Origin: Runella sp. SP2
Lineage (GTDB): Bacteria > Bacteroidota > Bacteroidia > Cytophagales > Spirosomataceae
Assembly (NCBI RefSeq): GCF_003711225.1
Contig: NZ_CP031030.1
Coordinates: 5,084,001-5,148,000 of the forward strand
Length of the DNA stretch: 64,000 nucleotides
Direction: 5' to 3'
In this document: positions 18,712 to 27,471 of the stretch, in pieces
Numbering within the stretch: position 1 is the stretch's first letter
How the letters are laid out: each line of letters starts with the position of its first letter
Notes under the pieces: generated by a model
Told to the model about the DNA's origin: nothing
Seen by the model: only the letters and a program-made list of their open reading frames with translations
Database searches by the model: none
Translations under genes and position numbers: made by a program

Positions 18712-19602
18712 ATGGCTTCACTGAAGGAAGTTCGCAGTAGAATCACGTCGGTTAACTCGACGCAACAAATTACGAAGGCCATGAAAATGGTGGCCGCCGC
18801 TAAACTTCGCCGTGCGCAAGATGCCATCATTCAGATGCGCCCTTACGCTAAGAAGTTGAGCGAAATGCTTGCAACGGTATCAGCAGGAGCTGAAACCGCC
18901 GCAGAAAGCCCATTTAAGCAGGTCCGTTCGGTAGAAAAAGTGTTGATTGTCACTGTTACTTCTGACCGTGGCCTTTGTGGGGCGTTCAATTCCAATATCG
19001 CTAAAGCCGCCAACCTGCTCATCAACGAAAAATACGCTACGCAAGCTGCCAAAGGCAACGTAGAAATTTTGGCGTTGGGAAAAAAAGGGGGTGAGGCATT
19101 TCAACGCAGGGGCTTCAACGTAAATACAACCTACATGGATGTATATACTCGTTTGAGCTTTGGCGTCGTAAAAGAAGCCGCTGAAAGCATCATGGCTGAC
19201 TTTGAAGCTGGAAAATACGACGCGGTAGAAGTGGTTTTCAACGAATTTAAAAACGTTGCAACCCAAATCATCCGTACCGAGCAGTTTTTGCCAATCGTCG
19301 CTGACGAAACAGCATCACAAAATGTATCCGCTTCGGGTGCTAACTACGTATTTGAGCCATCAGAAGAGCAAATCGTGCAAGATTTGATTCCTAAAACGCT
19401 CAAAATTCAATTGTACCGTGCCGTACTCGAATCGAATGCGTCGGAACACGGTGCGCGTATGACGGCGATGGACAAAGCCACCGACAACGCCCAAGAGCTT
19501 TTGAAAGCGTTGCGTTTGGAATACAACCGCTCACGCCAAGCGGCCATTACCAAAGAAATCCTCGAAATCGTGGGTGGTGCCGAAGCATTATCGCAAGGCT
19601 AA
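18712..19602 (+). CDS. atpG: ATP synthase F1 subunit gamma
   Basis: The 296-residue central-stalk gamma subunit that rotates inside the alpha3beta3 ring. The N-terminal helix SLKEVRSRITSVNSTQQITKAMKMVAAAKLRRAQ and the C-terminal helix MTAMDKATDNAQELLKALRLEYNRSRQAAITKEILEIVGGAEAL are the two conserved halves of the coiled-coil shaft; the middle SDRGLCGAFNSN is also diagnostic. It is complete. It ends the transcript, since a strong terminator follows. The upstream gap of 71 bases contains AT-rich repeats of the TTAAC type. Confidence 0.97.
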   Translation: MASLKEVRSRITSVNSTQQITKAMKMVAAAKLRRAQDAIIQMRPYAKKLSEMLATVSAGAETAAESPFKQVRSVEKVLIVTVTSDRGLCGAFNSNIAKAANLLINEKYATQAAKGNVEILALGKKGGEAFQRRGFNVNTTYMDVYTRLSFGVVKEAAESIMADFEAGKYDAVEVVFNEFKNVATQIIRTEQFLPIVADETASQNVSASGANYVFEPSEEQIVQDLIPKTLKIQLYRAVLESNASEHGARMTAMDKATDNAQELLKALRLEYNRSRQAAITKEILEIVGGAEALSQG

Positions 19603-19623
19603 TCCCCAACGATTTTATATTTG

Positions 19624-19654
19624 AAAGCCTGTCTTTGAGGAGACAGGCTTTTTT
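19624..19654 (+). terminator. Rho-independent terminator of the atpA-atpG transcript
   Basis: An 11-pair stem (AAAGCCTGTCT with AGACAGGCTTT), a six-base loop and a run of six T residues, 21 bases after the atpG stop. Confidence 0.88.
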
Positions 19655-19756
19655 ATTACCTAACAATTAAAATAAAAAGTATTATTAGTTTATATCAAGA
19701 AAAACCTGTAGCTTATCTCCGAATTCAAATACTGTATTAAAACCATTATACTCTAC

Positions 19757-20584
19757 ATGCTCAAGTATTTAAAAAATTCGTTTCGGCGAAAAATTGCTCG
19801 ACGTTTTACCAAAGAGTACCCGTCACATATTCATCAATATCATTTGGAAAAAGAAGGTAAAGTTGACTTTGCTGAATGGACAAATCCTTTTGTGACACCA
19901 CTTGGGCTGAAACAAGAAACGGTAGATTTTTTCCGTCAGTTTATCAAAGAAGGGGATTTGGCCATTGATATTGGTGCCAACATCGGAGATACTACCGTTC
20001 CGATGGGCTTAGCTGCTGGTCAGAAAGGTCTTGTTTTAGGGTTTGACCCAAATCCGTACGTCTTTAAAATTCTACAGGAAAATACCCTACTAAATCAGGA
20101 TAAGGCAACGATTCACCCTTTACCGTTTGCTATTTCGGTGCAAGAAGAGGAGTTTTATTTTATTTCGTCCGAAGCCTCGTTTGTCAACGGAGGGATTTCA
20201 CCCACCAAAGAGAGTCGTCATGGCAAATTTATTCATCCCGAAAAAATCAAAGGGGTGCCAATGAAGCAATTTTTAGAAAAAAATTATGCCGAATGGTTGC
20301 CTAAGTTGTCGTTTATTAAGGTAGATACCGAAGGCTATGACAAAGAAATTCTCAAGTCGATTGCTGATTTGATTGCCCAGTATAAACCCGTGATTGTTGC
20401 TGAGAGCTTTGGAAAAAACTCCGATGCTGACAAAATGGAGCTTTTTACTACGATTGCCCAACACGGGTACGAAATTTATTACGTTGAAGAGTTTGAAACA
20501 ACGGCCGAGGTTATTCCAATCAACACCAAGGAAGAAATTACAAAATGGAAAAAAACCATTAATATTTACGCCACGCCTAAGTAA
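19757..20584 (+). CDS. FkbM family methyltransferase
   Basis: A 275-residue SAM-dependent methyltransferase of the FkbM family. Motif I is LAIDIGANIGDTTVPMGLAAG, followed by GLVLGFDPNPYVFKILQENTLLN, which positions the acidic residue for SAM ribose binding. Further on, LSFIKVDTEGYDKEILKSI is the family's KIDVEGxE-like block. FkbM proteins methylate hydroxyls of sugars or secondary metabolites. The N-terminal ~50 residues are basic (KNSFRRKIARRF). It stands alone between two terminator hairpins and is more AT-rich than the ATP synthase genes, which is consistent with, but does not prove, acquisition from elsewhere. Confidence 0.88.
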   Translation: MLKYLKNSFRRKIARRFTKEYPSHIHQYHLEKEGKVDFAEWTNPFVTPLGLKQETVDFFRQFIKEGDLAIDIGANIGDTTVPMGLAAGQKGLVLGFDPNPYVFKILQENTLLNQDKATIHPLPFAISVQEEEFYFISSEASFVNGGISPTKESRHGKFIHPEKIKGVPMKQFLEKNYAEWLPKLSFIKVDTEGYDKEILKSIADLIAQYKPVIVAESFGKNSDADKMELFTTIAQHGYEIYYVEEFETTAEVIPINTKEEITKWKKTINIYATPK

Positions 20585-20592
20585 GCAAATGG

Positions 20593-20626
20593 ACACAGCC
20601 TGTCTTCGAGAAGATAGGCTGTGTTT
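20593..20626 (+). terminator. Terminator hairpin after the FkbM gene
   Basis: A 14-pair stem (ACACAGCCTGTCTT with AAGATAGGCTGTGT, one G-T wobble) and a CGAG loop, eight bases after the stop. The stem core resembles the atpG terminator. The T-run is short. Confidence 0.72.
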
Positions 20627-20694
20627 GTGATTCACGTTATAAGTGCTTTCCCCACTTATTTTATATATTTGTACAAAAGAAAAATGACTTTTAC

Positions 20695-20877
20695 ATGAAA
20701 AAGAAAGAAAAATACAGTAGCTTTCATGAAATGAAAATCAACTCTACTTCAATAAACCCAACTAATGCTACTGAAGTAATGGAACGCCATACTATGTTTG
20801 ATACCTTTATGGGGTTTGTTAGGGAGGAGCATGCAAAAAAAATAGCTTCAAAAAGCCGTAAGCCTACCTCTAAATGA
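20695..20877 (+). CDS. Small hypothetical protein, possibly paired with the nucleotidyltransferase
   Basis: A 60-residue hydrophilic protein (MKKKEKYSSFHEMKINST...), with a basic C-terminus (KKIASKSRKPTSK) and a central predicted helix (NATEVMERHTMFDTFMGFVREEH). I do not recognise a family. The start has a plausible minus-7 box, TATATTTG, at 20664-20671, 24 bases upstream. Its stop lies four bases before the start of the nucleotidyltransferase gene, so the two are almost certainly co-translated. The size and spacing resemble a toxin-antitoxin pair, but nothing in the sequence proves that role. Confidence 0.6.
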   Translation: MKKKEKYSSFHEMKINSTSINPTNATEVMERHTMFDTFMGFVREEHAKKIASKSRKPTSK

Positions 20878-20881
20878 TAGT

Positions 20882-21355
20882 ATGAGTGATAGCTCTATTT
20901 CCTCCATCTTCACATCTTTAAATAAGCACCATGTACAATTCTTAGTTGTTGGAGGCATGGCAGTCGCTTTCTATGGCCACAGCAGACTTTCTACTAATAT
21001 CGCTGGTGAAATTACTGAAAAACCTGATATTGATATTTGGTACAACCCGAATTATGAAAATTACTATTCTCTTCTTAACGCTGTAAAAGACCTCGGAAAG
21101 GATATAACTTTCTATCTTAATGAGGTTAATCCAGATCCGAAAAAATCGTTTTTCAAGTTTGAATTTGATAATTACACGCTCGATTGCTTACCTCGAATAA
21201 ATGCTCCTTTAAAATTCAGCGAATCGTATATCAGGAGAGAAATCTTTACTGGAAATGAGCTTGAGATTCCATTCATAAGTCGCGAGGACTTAATAGCAGA
21301 CAAGAAAATAACAGGCAGACCAAAAGACCTGTCCGATATTGCACATTTACTTTGA
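20882..21355 (+). CDS. Nucleotidyltransferase-fold protein (AbiEii / DUF6036-like)
   Basis: A 157-residue protein with the minimal nucleotidyltransferase signature: FLVVGGMAVAFYGHSRLST (Gly24-Gly25 turn and helix), followed by KPDIDIWY, in which Asp49 and Asp51 form the metal-binding DxD pair. A third acidic position may be in YTLDCLPRIN. The C-terminus contains IPFISREDLIADKKITGRPKDLSDIAHL, the KxxxxRxKDxxD motif seen in AbiEii/MNT-type proteins. Such proteins often serve as antitoxins or toxins that transfer nucleotides to a partner or to tRNA. It is AT-rich and follows the small 60-residue gene by four bases. Function inferred from the fold only. Confidence 0.78.
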   Translation: MSDSSISSIFTSLNKHHVQFLVVGGMAVAFYGHSRLSTNIAGEITEKPDIDIWYNPNYENYYSLLNAVKDLGKDITFYLNEVNPDPKKSFFKFEFDNYTLDCLPRINAPLKFSESYIRREIFTGNELEIPFISREDLIADKKITGRPKDLSDIAHLL

Positions 21356-21499
21356 GAAGTGAGATACACAAAATCCGAAGGGTTAGCCCTTTCCCCTTTT
21401 CTATTTTTCTTCAATAACCATTGGCCTTATTTTAAAAAAAATGAGTAATGTATAGTCACTGTTGCCTTACTGACATAAGCACCTAATTGACTATCTGCT

Positions 21500-22771
21500 A
21501 TGACCTCACAGACTTCTCGGAGAAAATTTCTCAAAGGTTCGCTGGCTACCTTAGCCACATTTTCTATTGTGCCTCGGCACGTGCTGGGCAAAGGCTATCT
21601 CGCTCCTAGCGACCAACTTACCAAAGGAATCGTCGGCGTAGGCGGCATGGGCCGTGGCCACATTCCGTACGCAGGAACGCGGGTAGTGGCCGTGTGCGAT
21701 GTGGACAAACGACACATCAAACTGGCCCTCGACGAGCTAGGCTCCAATGCCTCTGGCGTCAAAACCTTTGGGGATTACCGAGAACTGATTCAACTACCCG
21801 AAGTGGATATTGTTCACGTGGCGACTCCCCCCCACTGGCACGGTATCATTGCCGCCGACGCCGCCCGCGCTGGCAAGGACGTATGGTGCGAAAAACCCAT
21901 GACCCGAACCATCGGCGAAGGAAAACGCCTGGTGGAAGCCGTGCAGCAACACGGTCGGATTTTCCGCCTCAATACTTGGTTTCGGTTTGAATCCAACTTT
22001 TATGGCATGAACTCTACCGTTCGGCCCATCAAAAAACTGGTAGAAAGTGGGCTATTGGGTTGGCCGCTCAAGGTCACCGTAAGCCGCCACACGGGCTTCG
22101 ATTGGAAGTTTTACTGGGTAGGTAAAACCGACCTAACGCCCGAACCCGTTCCCGCCGACCTCGACTACGACATGTGGCTCGGCCCTGCGCAATACAAACC
22201 CTACAACGCCCACCGCGTCCATAATACCTTCCGTGGTTACTGGGACTACGACGGCGGTGGTTTAGGCGACATGGGGCAGCATTATTTAGACCCTATCCAG
22301 TATTTCCTAGGCAAAGACGATACCAGCCCCATTAGCGTAGAAATAGATGCGCCACAGCAACATACGGACGCCGTAGGCACTTGGCGACGCATCGAATACA
22401 CCTACGCCGACGGCTGTAAAATCATCCTCGACGGCGAAGGAAAAGACGAAAACGTTCCATATATCGAAGGTCCTAAAGGTAAACTTTACCCCAATTTCAG
22501 GTCAGATATTCCTGATTTGGAGAAAAAATTAGCCGCTTTCCCCGACCCTGAACCTCAAGTAACTGACTTTGCCGAGGCGGTAAGAAAACGTCAAAAATTT
22601 GCGCTCAACGAAGAAAACGGCCACCGTTCTTGCACGATTGTCAACATGGGATTAACGGCATTGCGTTTGGGTCGCTCGCTCAAGTTTGACCCTATTAAGC
22701 AACTTTTTGTGGACGACGAAGGAGCCAATCGCCTCATCGACCAACCCATGCGCGGCCCTTGGACTATGTAA
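21500..22771 (+). CDS. Gfo/Idh/MocA family oxidoreductase with Tat signal
   Basis: A 423-residue NAD(P)-binding oxidoreductase. The N-terminus TSRRKFLKGSLATLATFSIVPRHVLG is a twin-arginine signal, so the folded enzyme is exported to the periplasm. The Rossmann half shows KGIVGVGGMGRGHI and the acidic VVAVCDVDKRH. The catalytic EKP motif is VWCEKPMTRTIGEG, and downstream DYDMWLGPAQYKPYN, GGGLGDMGQHYLDPIQYFLG is typical of the exported Bacteroidota/Planctomycetes subgroup. These enzymes oxidise or isomerise sugars; the exact substrate is unknown. The next gene on the same strand, 157 bases on, encodes DUF1080 domains, a family now known to include 3-keto-disaccharide hydrolases, which suggests a joint 3-keto-sugar pathway. 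Confidence 0.93.
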   Translation: MTSQTSRRKFLKGSLATLATFSIVPRHVLGKGYLAPSDQLTKGIVGVGGMGRGHIPYAGTRVVAVCDVDKRHIKLALDELGSNASGVKTFGDYRELIQLPEVDIVHVATPPHWHGIIAADAARAGKDVWCEKPMTRTIGEGKRLVEAVQQHGRIFRLNTWFRFESNFYGMNSTVRPIKKLVESGLLGWPLKVTVSRHTGFDWKFYWVGKTDLTPEPVPADLDYDMWLGPAQYKPYNAHRVHNTFRGYWDYDGGGLGDMGQHYLDPIQYFLGKDDTSPISVEIDAPQQHTDAVGTWRRIEYTYADGCKIILDGEGKDENVPYIEGPKGKLYPNFRSDIPDLEKKLAAFPDPEPQVTDFAEAVRKRQKFALNEENGHRSCTIVNMGLTALRLGRSLKFDPIKQLFVDDEGANRLIDQPMRGPWTM

Positions 22772-22772
22772 A

Positions 22773-22835
22773 AATCGTTAATCGTTAATCGTTAATCGTT
22801 AATCGTTAATCGTTAATCGTTAATCGTTAATCGTT
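22773..22835. repeat. Nine tandem copies of the 7-mer AATCGTT
   Basis: Nine perfect AATCGTT units in a row, starting one base after the oxidoreductase stop codon. Unit length 7 means slippage changes copy number freely in this non-coding gap. Similar TTAATCGTT/GTTAAC sequences occur as single copies in other gaps (for example 46097-46130). Confidence 0.97.
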
Positions 22836-22865
22836 TACCCAAAATAAAGTTTTTCACAACTTACA

Positions 22866-22908
22866 GTTAACAAATACACAGATAACGGTTAACAAATACA
22901 CAGATAAC
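22866..22908. repeat. Two tandem copies of a 22-base unit
   Basis: The unit GTTAACAAATACACAGATAAC occurs at 22866 and again at 22888, with period 22. It lies between the AATCGTT array and the start of the HEAT-DUF1080 gene, so it is in that gene's leader or promoter region. Confidence 0.88.
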
Positions 22909-22928
22909 AGACACAACTTCGACTTTCT

Positions 22929-25900
22929 ATGAAATATACCATACATTTACTTTTAGGACTCTGGCTAAGTACCACCGCCGTCATGGCGCAGGTGGATACC
23001 CGAATTACCAATATTTTACGGCAATTTCCCTCCCAAAACGCCAAACAGCAGCAAAAAAACATGGATGACATGACGGCACTTGGCAAAACTGGAATCACGG
23101 CGTTGGCTTCCCAACTCTCATCACCCGATAAGGCGGAACACGCAAAAGTACAATATGCAGTGGGTGGCTTTACGTATTACGTTACCCAAGCTGGCAAGGA
23201 AGAATGGCGGAAAATGGCGGCCGAAGCCTACTCCGAAGCCCTGCCCCGCGTGAGCGATAAAAACAACCAAGCTTTTCTGATTTTTCAACTTCAACAAGTG
23301 GGAAAAGACGAGGTCGTAGGCACGTTGGCCAACTACTTGACAGACGCACAATTGAGTGGCCCTGCCGCACGCGCTCTTGGTAAAATTGGAACCGCTCAAG
23401 CAACAAAAGCCTTGAACCAAGCGCTTTCCACCGCAACGGGTGAGGCACAAATCTCCCTCATCGAAGCCCTTGGCGACGCCAAAGTAAGCGATGCCGCCCC
23501 TGCCATTGAGCGAATCGCGGCGGGTACCACGGGCAATTTACAAAAGGTAACACTTTACGCTTTGGCCCAAATTGGGGGTAACTCCTCTGCATATACGTTA
23601 TCGAATGCCGCAGCAAAAGCCAACTATACCTACGACGTCACCAATGCTACTTCATCTTATTTAGTGTATTTGGAGCGGTTAGTTGAAAATGGGCAAAAAG
23701 CTCTGGCTGTTAAAAGTGCCACTGCGCTCTTAAAGAGTGCCATCTCCGCCAAACAAACTCCTACTCGCACAGCTGCCTTGAAAATTTTGGCCGATGCGCA
23801 GGGAGCATTGAGCGTCCCAACTCTCCAAAAAGCAGTAGCTAGTCCTGCCATTGAGGAGCGAATTGCCGCTTTGAAACTGGCTCAAAAGTTCCTTACCCCT
23901 GCCAATACGCAACAATGGATCGCGGCTTTGCCACGTTTCAAACCCGAAGCCCAAGCCGAGGTGATTACGATGTTGGGGCAAGCAGAGGCCAAAACGGCCC
24001 TCCCTGCTCTCCTCAAACAACTTTCTAGCAAAGTAAGCGTAGTTAAAATTGCGGCGATTGGTGCTTCCGCAAAGATTGGCCAAGAAAGCGTCTTAAAGAA
24101 CTTATTGGACGTCTTGAAAAAAAGCTCAGACGACGAAGTGAAGGCCGTAAAAACGGCGCTTTTGTCGCTCAAAGGAGACAATGTGGTCAATCAAGTAGCA
24201 ACAGCACTCCCAACCCTTCCAGCCAACGCCCAAGTGGCTTTGCTTGAGTTTTTGGCTGCCCGCGCGGCTGATTCAAAAATTGATGTGGTGATGGGACAAT
24301 TAAAAAATAACGACCCCAGCGTTAAAAATGCGGCTTTTTCCGCCCTCAAGCGCGTTTCGATGCCGAAGGATTTACCAACCTTGTACGAACTATTAGGCAC
24401 GGTTTCGGCACCTACTGAGCTGCTTGCCACCCAAGAAGCCATCACAGCTGCCCTCAAAGGTACAGGAAACACTAATCAACAAACCCAACTTTTATTGGGT
24501 CAAATCAACAACGTCAGTGCGGAGAAAAAGCCCACTTACTTGCGCGTTTTGGCCAACATTGGCACCCGTAAAGCGTTGCAATTCGTAAGTTCTTCTTTTA
24601 CCAATGGCTCAAGTTCAGCCCAACAAGCAGCACTGGCAGCATTGGCCAACTGGTCGGATGTAAGTGCCATTCCTGAGTTGCATAACATTGGAAAAAGCAC
24701 AACAGACGCCTCTTTCACCGAGCAAGCCGTGGCAGGAATTATCCGCGCGGTAACGGCGTCAAAACAAAATCCTACCCAACGTGTCCTTTCACTGCGCGAA
24801 GCTTTGTCTATTGCCAAAACATCAGCACAAAAAGAAAGTGTATTGAAAGAATTGGTACGCAACCGTACGTTCAATGCGCTCTTGCTGGCAGGACCTTACT
24901 TAGATGATGCTTCACTCCAGCAAACGGCCGCGCAAGTGGTCATCAATGCTGCGCTATCCAACAAAGACTTCAACGGTACGACCGTCCGTTCTTACCTTAA
25001 CAAAGCCCTCAATTTTGCCTCTAGCGATGCGCAGAAAGAGGCTGTTCGTAAACACTTGGCCGAGCTTCCTGCGGGAGATGGCTTTGTTTCGTTGTTTAAC
25101 GGGAAAGACCTAACAGGTTGGAAAGGATTGGTAGCCAACCCAATTGCCCGCGCCAAAATGCACCCCGATACACTCGCCGCCAAGCAACTCAAAGCCGACG
25201 AAAACATGCGCAAAGGCTGGATTGTCAAAGATGGAGATTTGGTGTTTACGGGTCACGGCGATAACCTATGCACGGTGAAAAAATACCGCGATTTTGAGAT
25301 GTTTGTGGACTGGAAAATAGAACCTAAAGGCGATGCTGGTATTTATTTACGCGGCTCCCCGCAAGTACAAGTTTGGGATACCTCACGCGTAGAGGTGGGT
25401 GCGCAAGTTGGCTCGGGAGGATTGTACAACAACCAAAAGAACCCAAGCAAGCCACTCAAAGTAGCCGATAACGCGATTGGTGATTGGAACACCTTCCGTA
25501 TTATCATGAAAGGCGACCGCGTAACGGTGTATTTGAACGGCGAATTAGTGGTGGACAACGTGATTTTGGAAAATTATTGGGACAGAAAACTTCCCATTTT
25601 TGCCAGCGAACAGCTTGAGCTTCAAGCCCATGGTACGTTGGTTGCCTACCGCGACATTTATGTCAAAGAATTGCCTAGTCCTGAGCCATTTGTATTGAGT
25701 GAACAAGAGAAAAAAGATGGTTTTAAGGTGTTGTTTGATGGCACCAACATGTTTGAATGGCAAGGAAACACCACAGACTATATCATCGAAAACGGCGATA
25801 TGGTGATTTATCCTAATCGTGGTGGCAAAGGCAATCTTTATACCAAAGACGAATACAGCGATTTTGAGTTCCGTTTTGAGTTCCAACTAACACCTGGCGC

Positions 25901-26366
25901 CAATAACGGCCTAGGAATACGCGCTCCACTTCAAGGTGATGCGGCTTATGTGGGCATGACTGAATTACAGATTTTGGACAATGACGCGGAGATTTATAAG
26001 TCGTTGCAGCCTTACCAGTACCACGGCTCGGCTTACGGAATTATTCCTGCCAAACGAGGATTCCACAAACCGCTTGGACAATGGAACTACCAAGAAGTAG
26101 TAGTAAAAGGATCAAAAATAAAAGTAACCCTCAACGGAACGGTCATTTTGGATGGCGACCTAGCCGAAGCTTCTAAAAATGGAACTGCCGACCACCGCGA
26201 CCACCCAGGTTTGAACCGTACTTCGGGATACATCGGCTTTTTGGGCCACGGCGATGTGGTTCGTTTCCGCAACATTCGCGTGAAAGATTTGACGGTGGTT
26301 CCGCCCGTTGAACAACCTGCCCCAGAACCTGCTCCGACTGATAAGAAAAAACGGAAGAAAAAATAG
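22929..26366 (+). CDS. Secreted HEAT-repeat protein with two DUF1080 (3-keto-disaccharide hydrolase-like) domains
   Basis: An 1145-residue protein. MKYTIHLLLGLWLSTTAVMAQ is a signal peptide. Residues about 30-700 are a long array of alanine-rich helical repeats of HEAT type (for example ALGKIGTAQATKALNQAL, IEALGDAKVSDAAPAIERIA). The first DUF1080 domain begins near residue 717 (GFVSLFNGKDLTGWKGL, then GDAGIYLRGSPQVQVWD). The second begins near residue 929 (GFKVLFDGTNMFEWQGN, then PGANNGLGIRAP). DUF1080 is a concanavalin/LamG-like fold now linked to 3-keto-disaccharide hydrolysis. A short lysine-rich tail ends the chain. It follows the Gfo/Idh/MocA gene on the same strand. Both domain copies look intact. 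The HEAT array probably serves as a scaffold. Confidence 0.92.
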   Translation: MKYTIHLLLGLWLSTTAVMAQVDTRITNILRQFPSQNAKQQQKNMDDMTALGKTGITALASQLSSPDKAEHAKVQYAVGGFTYYVTQAGKEEWRKMAAEAYSEALPRVSDKNNQAFLIFQLQQVGKDEVVGTLANYLTDAQLSGPAARALGKIGTAQATKALNQALSTATGEAQISLIEALGDAKVSDAAPAIERIAAGTTGNLQKVTLYALAQIGGNSSAYTLSNAAAKANYTYDVTNATSSYLVYLERLVENGQKALAVKSATALLKSAISAKQTPTRTAALKILADAQGALSVPTLQKAVASPAIEERIAALKLAQKFLTPANTQQWIAALPRFKPEAQAEVITMLGQAEAKTALPALLKQLSSKVSVVKIAAIGASAKIGQESVLKNLLDVLKKSSDDEVKAVKTALLSLKGDNVVNQVATALPTLPANAQVALLEFLAARAADSKIDVVMGQLKNNDPSVKNAAFSALKRVSMPKDLPTLYELLGTVSAPTELLATQEAITAALKGTGNTNQQTQLLLGQINNVSAEKKPTYLRVLANIGTRKALQFVSSSFTNGSSSAQQAALAALANWSDVSAIPELHNIGKSTTDASFTEQAVAGIIRAVTASKQNPTQRVLSLREALSIAKTSAQKESVLKELVRNRTFNALLLAGPYLDDASLQQTAAQVVINAALSNKDFNGTTVRSYLNKALNFASSDAQKEAVRKHLAELPAGDGFVSLFNGKDLTGWKGLVANPIARAKMHPDTLAAKQLKADENMRKGWIVKDGDLVFTGHGDNLCTVKKYRDFEMFVDWKIEPKGDAGIYLRGSPQVQVWDTSRVEVGAQVGSGGLYNNQKNPSKPLKVADNAIGDWNTFRIIMKGDRVTVYLNGELVVDNVILENYWDRKLPIFASEQLELQAHGTLVAYRDIYVKELPSPEPFVLSEQEKKDGFKVLFDGTNMFEWQGNTTDYIIENGDMVIYPNRGGKGNLYTKDEYSDFEFRFEFQLTPGANNGLGIRAPLQGDAAYVGMTELQILDNDAEIYKSLQPYQYHGSAYGIIPAKRGFHKPLGQWNYQEVVVKGSKIKVTLNGTVILDGDLAEASKNGTADHRDHPGLNRTSGYIGFLGHGDVVRFRNIRVKDLTVVPPVEQPAPEPAPTDKKKRKKK

Positions 26367-26380
26367 AAGGGAAATACTGA

Positions 26381-26416
26381 GAGTTAGTTGGAGGTGATGA
26401 TACCTCCAACTAACTC
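26381..26416. terminator. Two-way terminator hairpin
   Basis: A perfect 15-pair stem (GAGTTAGTTGGAGGT and its complement) with a six-base loop, between the convergent HEAT-DUF1080 and DUF2911 genes. T-runs on either side are weak. Confidence 0.72.
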
Positions 26417-26425
26417 ATTTAAAGA

Positions 26426-27253
26426 CTAAAGTGTAGCAATCAACTTCTGATTAAGTACTACGTAATCGTCATTTTTAGCTTCTTTGGCCAATTCAATAGA
26501 CTTCATAGCAGTTGATTTTGCGCCTGCTTTGTCACCTGCTTTTGCTTGAACTTTCGCTTTCAAGTGCAACACCCAAAACGCCGTAGGCTGCGCTTCTACC
26601 GCTTTATTTGCCCACTCCAACGCTTTGTTGATGTCTTTTCCGTTGTCGAAATAATAACTAGCCGCTTGGAAATAGGGACGGCTATCTACAGTCATGGCTG
26701 AGTTGATTTGCGCCATAATTTTGCTGTCGATATCGGCTACAACAGGGAATTCAACCGCTGTCGTCTCCCACAAAATTTGTACACTTGCCGATGAAGCCGT
26801 CAAATTGCCCAACATAATTGTGAACGATTCGATGTTCATTGGCAACTGCATTGGCTTCACTTTAAAACGAGCTACATCGTCTTCCGTTTTGTAACCTGTC
26901 AAACCTGAATTGTTTGCACCTTTGTTGATGATGATTTCCCATTCGTTGGCATTAGGCACTGAATAGATAGCATACGAACCTGCTTTTACGGGCATTCCAC
27001 CTACTTTTACATCTTCGCCAAACGTAATTTTTGTAGCGCCATTGGCACCTGTTCTCCAGATTTTTCCGAAAGGCACTAAGTCACCAAATACTTTACGGCC
27101 TTTCGCAGCAGGGCGTGAGTAGTTGATTTCGATAGAAGAAAGAGCAAAATCTTGCTTGAGGGTTTGGGTTGGACTAGGAGCAGGCGTCTTGATTCCTTGC
27201 GCCATTGACCCCAACGAAATGAGGGACAAAAGAAGTACAGCGACTTTTTTCAT
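26426..27253 (-). CDS. DUF2911 domain secreted protein
   Basis: A 275-residue exported protein with signal peptide MKKVAVLLLSLISLGSMAQ. The DUF2911 region covers about residues 30-180: SSIEINYSRPAAKGRKVFGDLVPFGKIWRTGANGATKITF, then VGGMPVKAGSYAIYSVPNANEWEIIINK. The C-terminal part (ASYYFDNGKDINKALEWANKAVE, FWVLHLKAKVQAKAGDKAGAKSTAMKSIELAK) is a pair of TPR-like helical repeats. The family is common in Bacteroidota, and no activity is known to me. It is probably transcribed alone. Confidence 0.9.
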   Translation of the reverse strand: MKKVAVLLLSLISLGSMAQGIKTPAPSPTQTLKQDFALSSIEINYSRPAAKGRKVFGDLVPFGKIWRTGANGATKITFGEDVKVGGMPVKAGSYAIYSVPNANEWEIIINKGANNSGLTGYKTEDDVARFKVKPMQLPMNIESFTIMLGNLTASSASVQILWETTAVEFPVVADIDSKIMAQINSAMTVDSRPYFQAASYYFDNGKDINKALEWANKAVEAQPTAFWVLHLKAKVQAKAGDKAGAKSTAMKSIELAKEAKNDDYVVLNQKLIATL

Positions 27254-27471
27254 TTGAGTTTTTAGGATTTTGTTTTGGGAAATAAACTAACACATTCGAT
27301 AGACTATTAGCTATTCTACAAACTCATTCGGAGGCTAAAAAATTCACCTGCCTACGTTTTTAATCCTACTTTTCCTGATCTACGTCATCTTTTCCCCCGC
27401 AGAATATCGCGACTTTTGAAGAGGTATGCTTGCGTATCTATGTTTTTGATTTTACTAACAACTGCTTTCAC

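Noticed and set aside
22773-22908. Possible CRISPR array
   Set aside because: The units are 7 and 22 bases, with no unique spacers between them.
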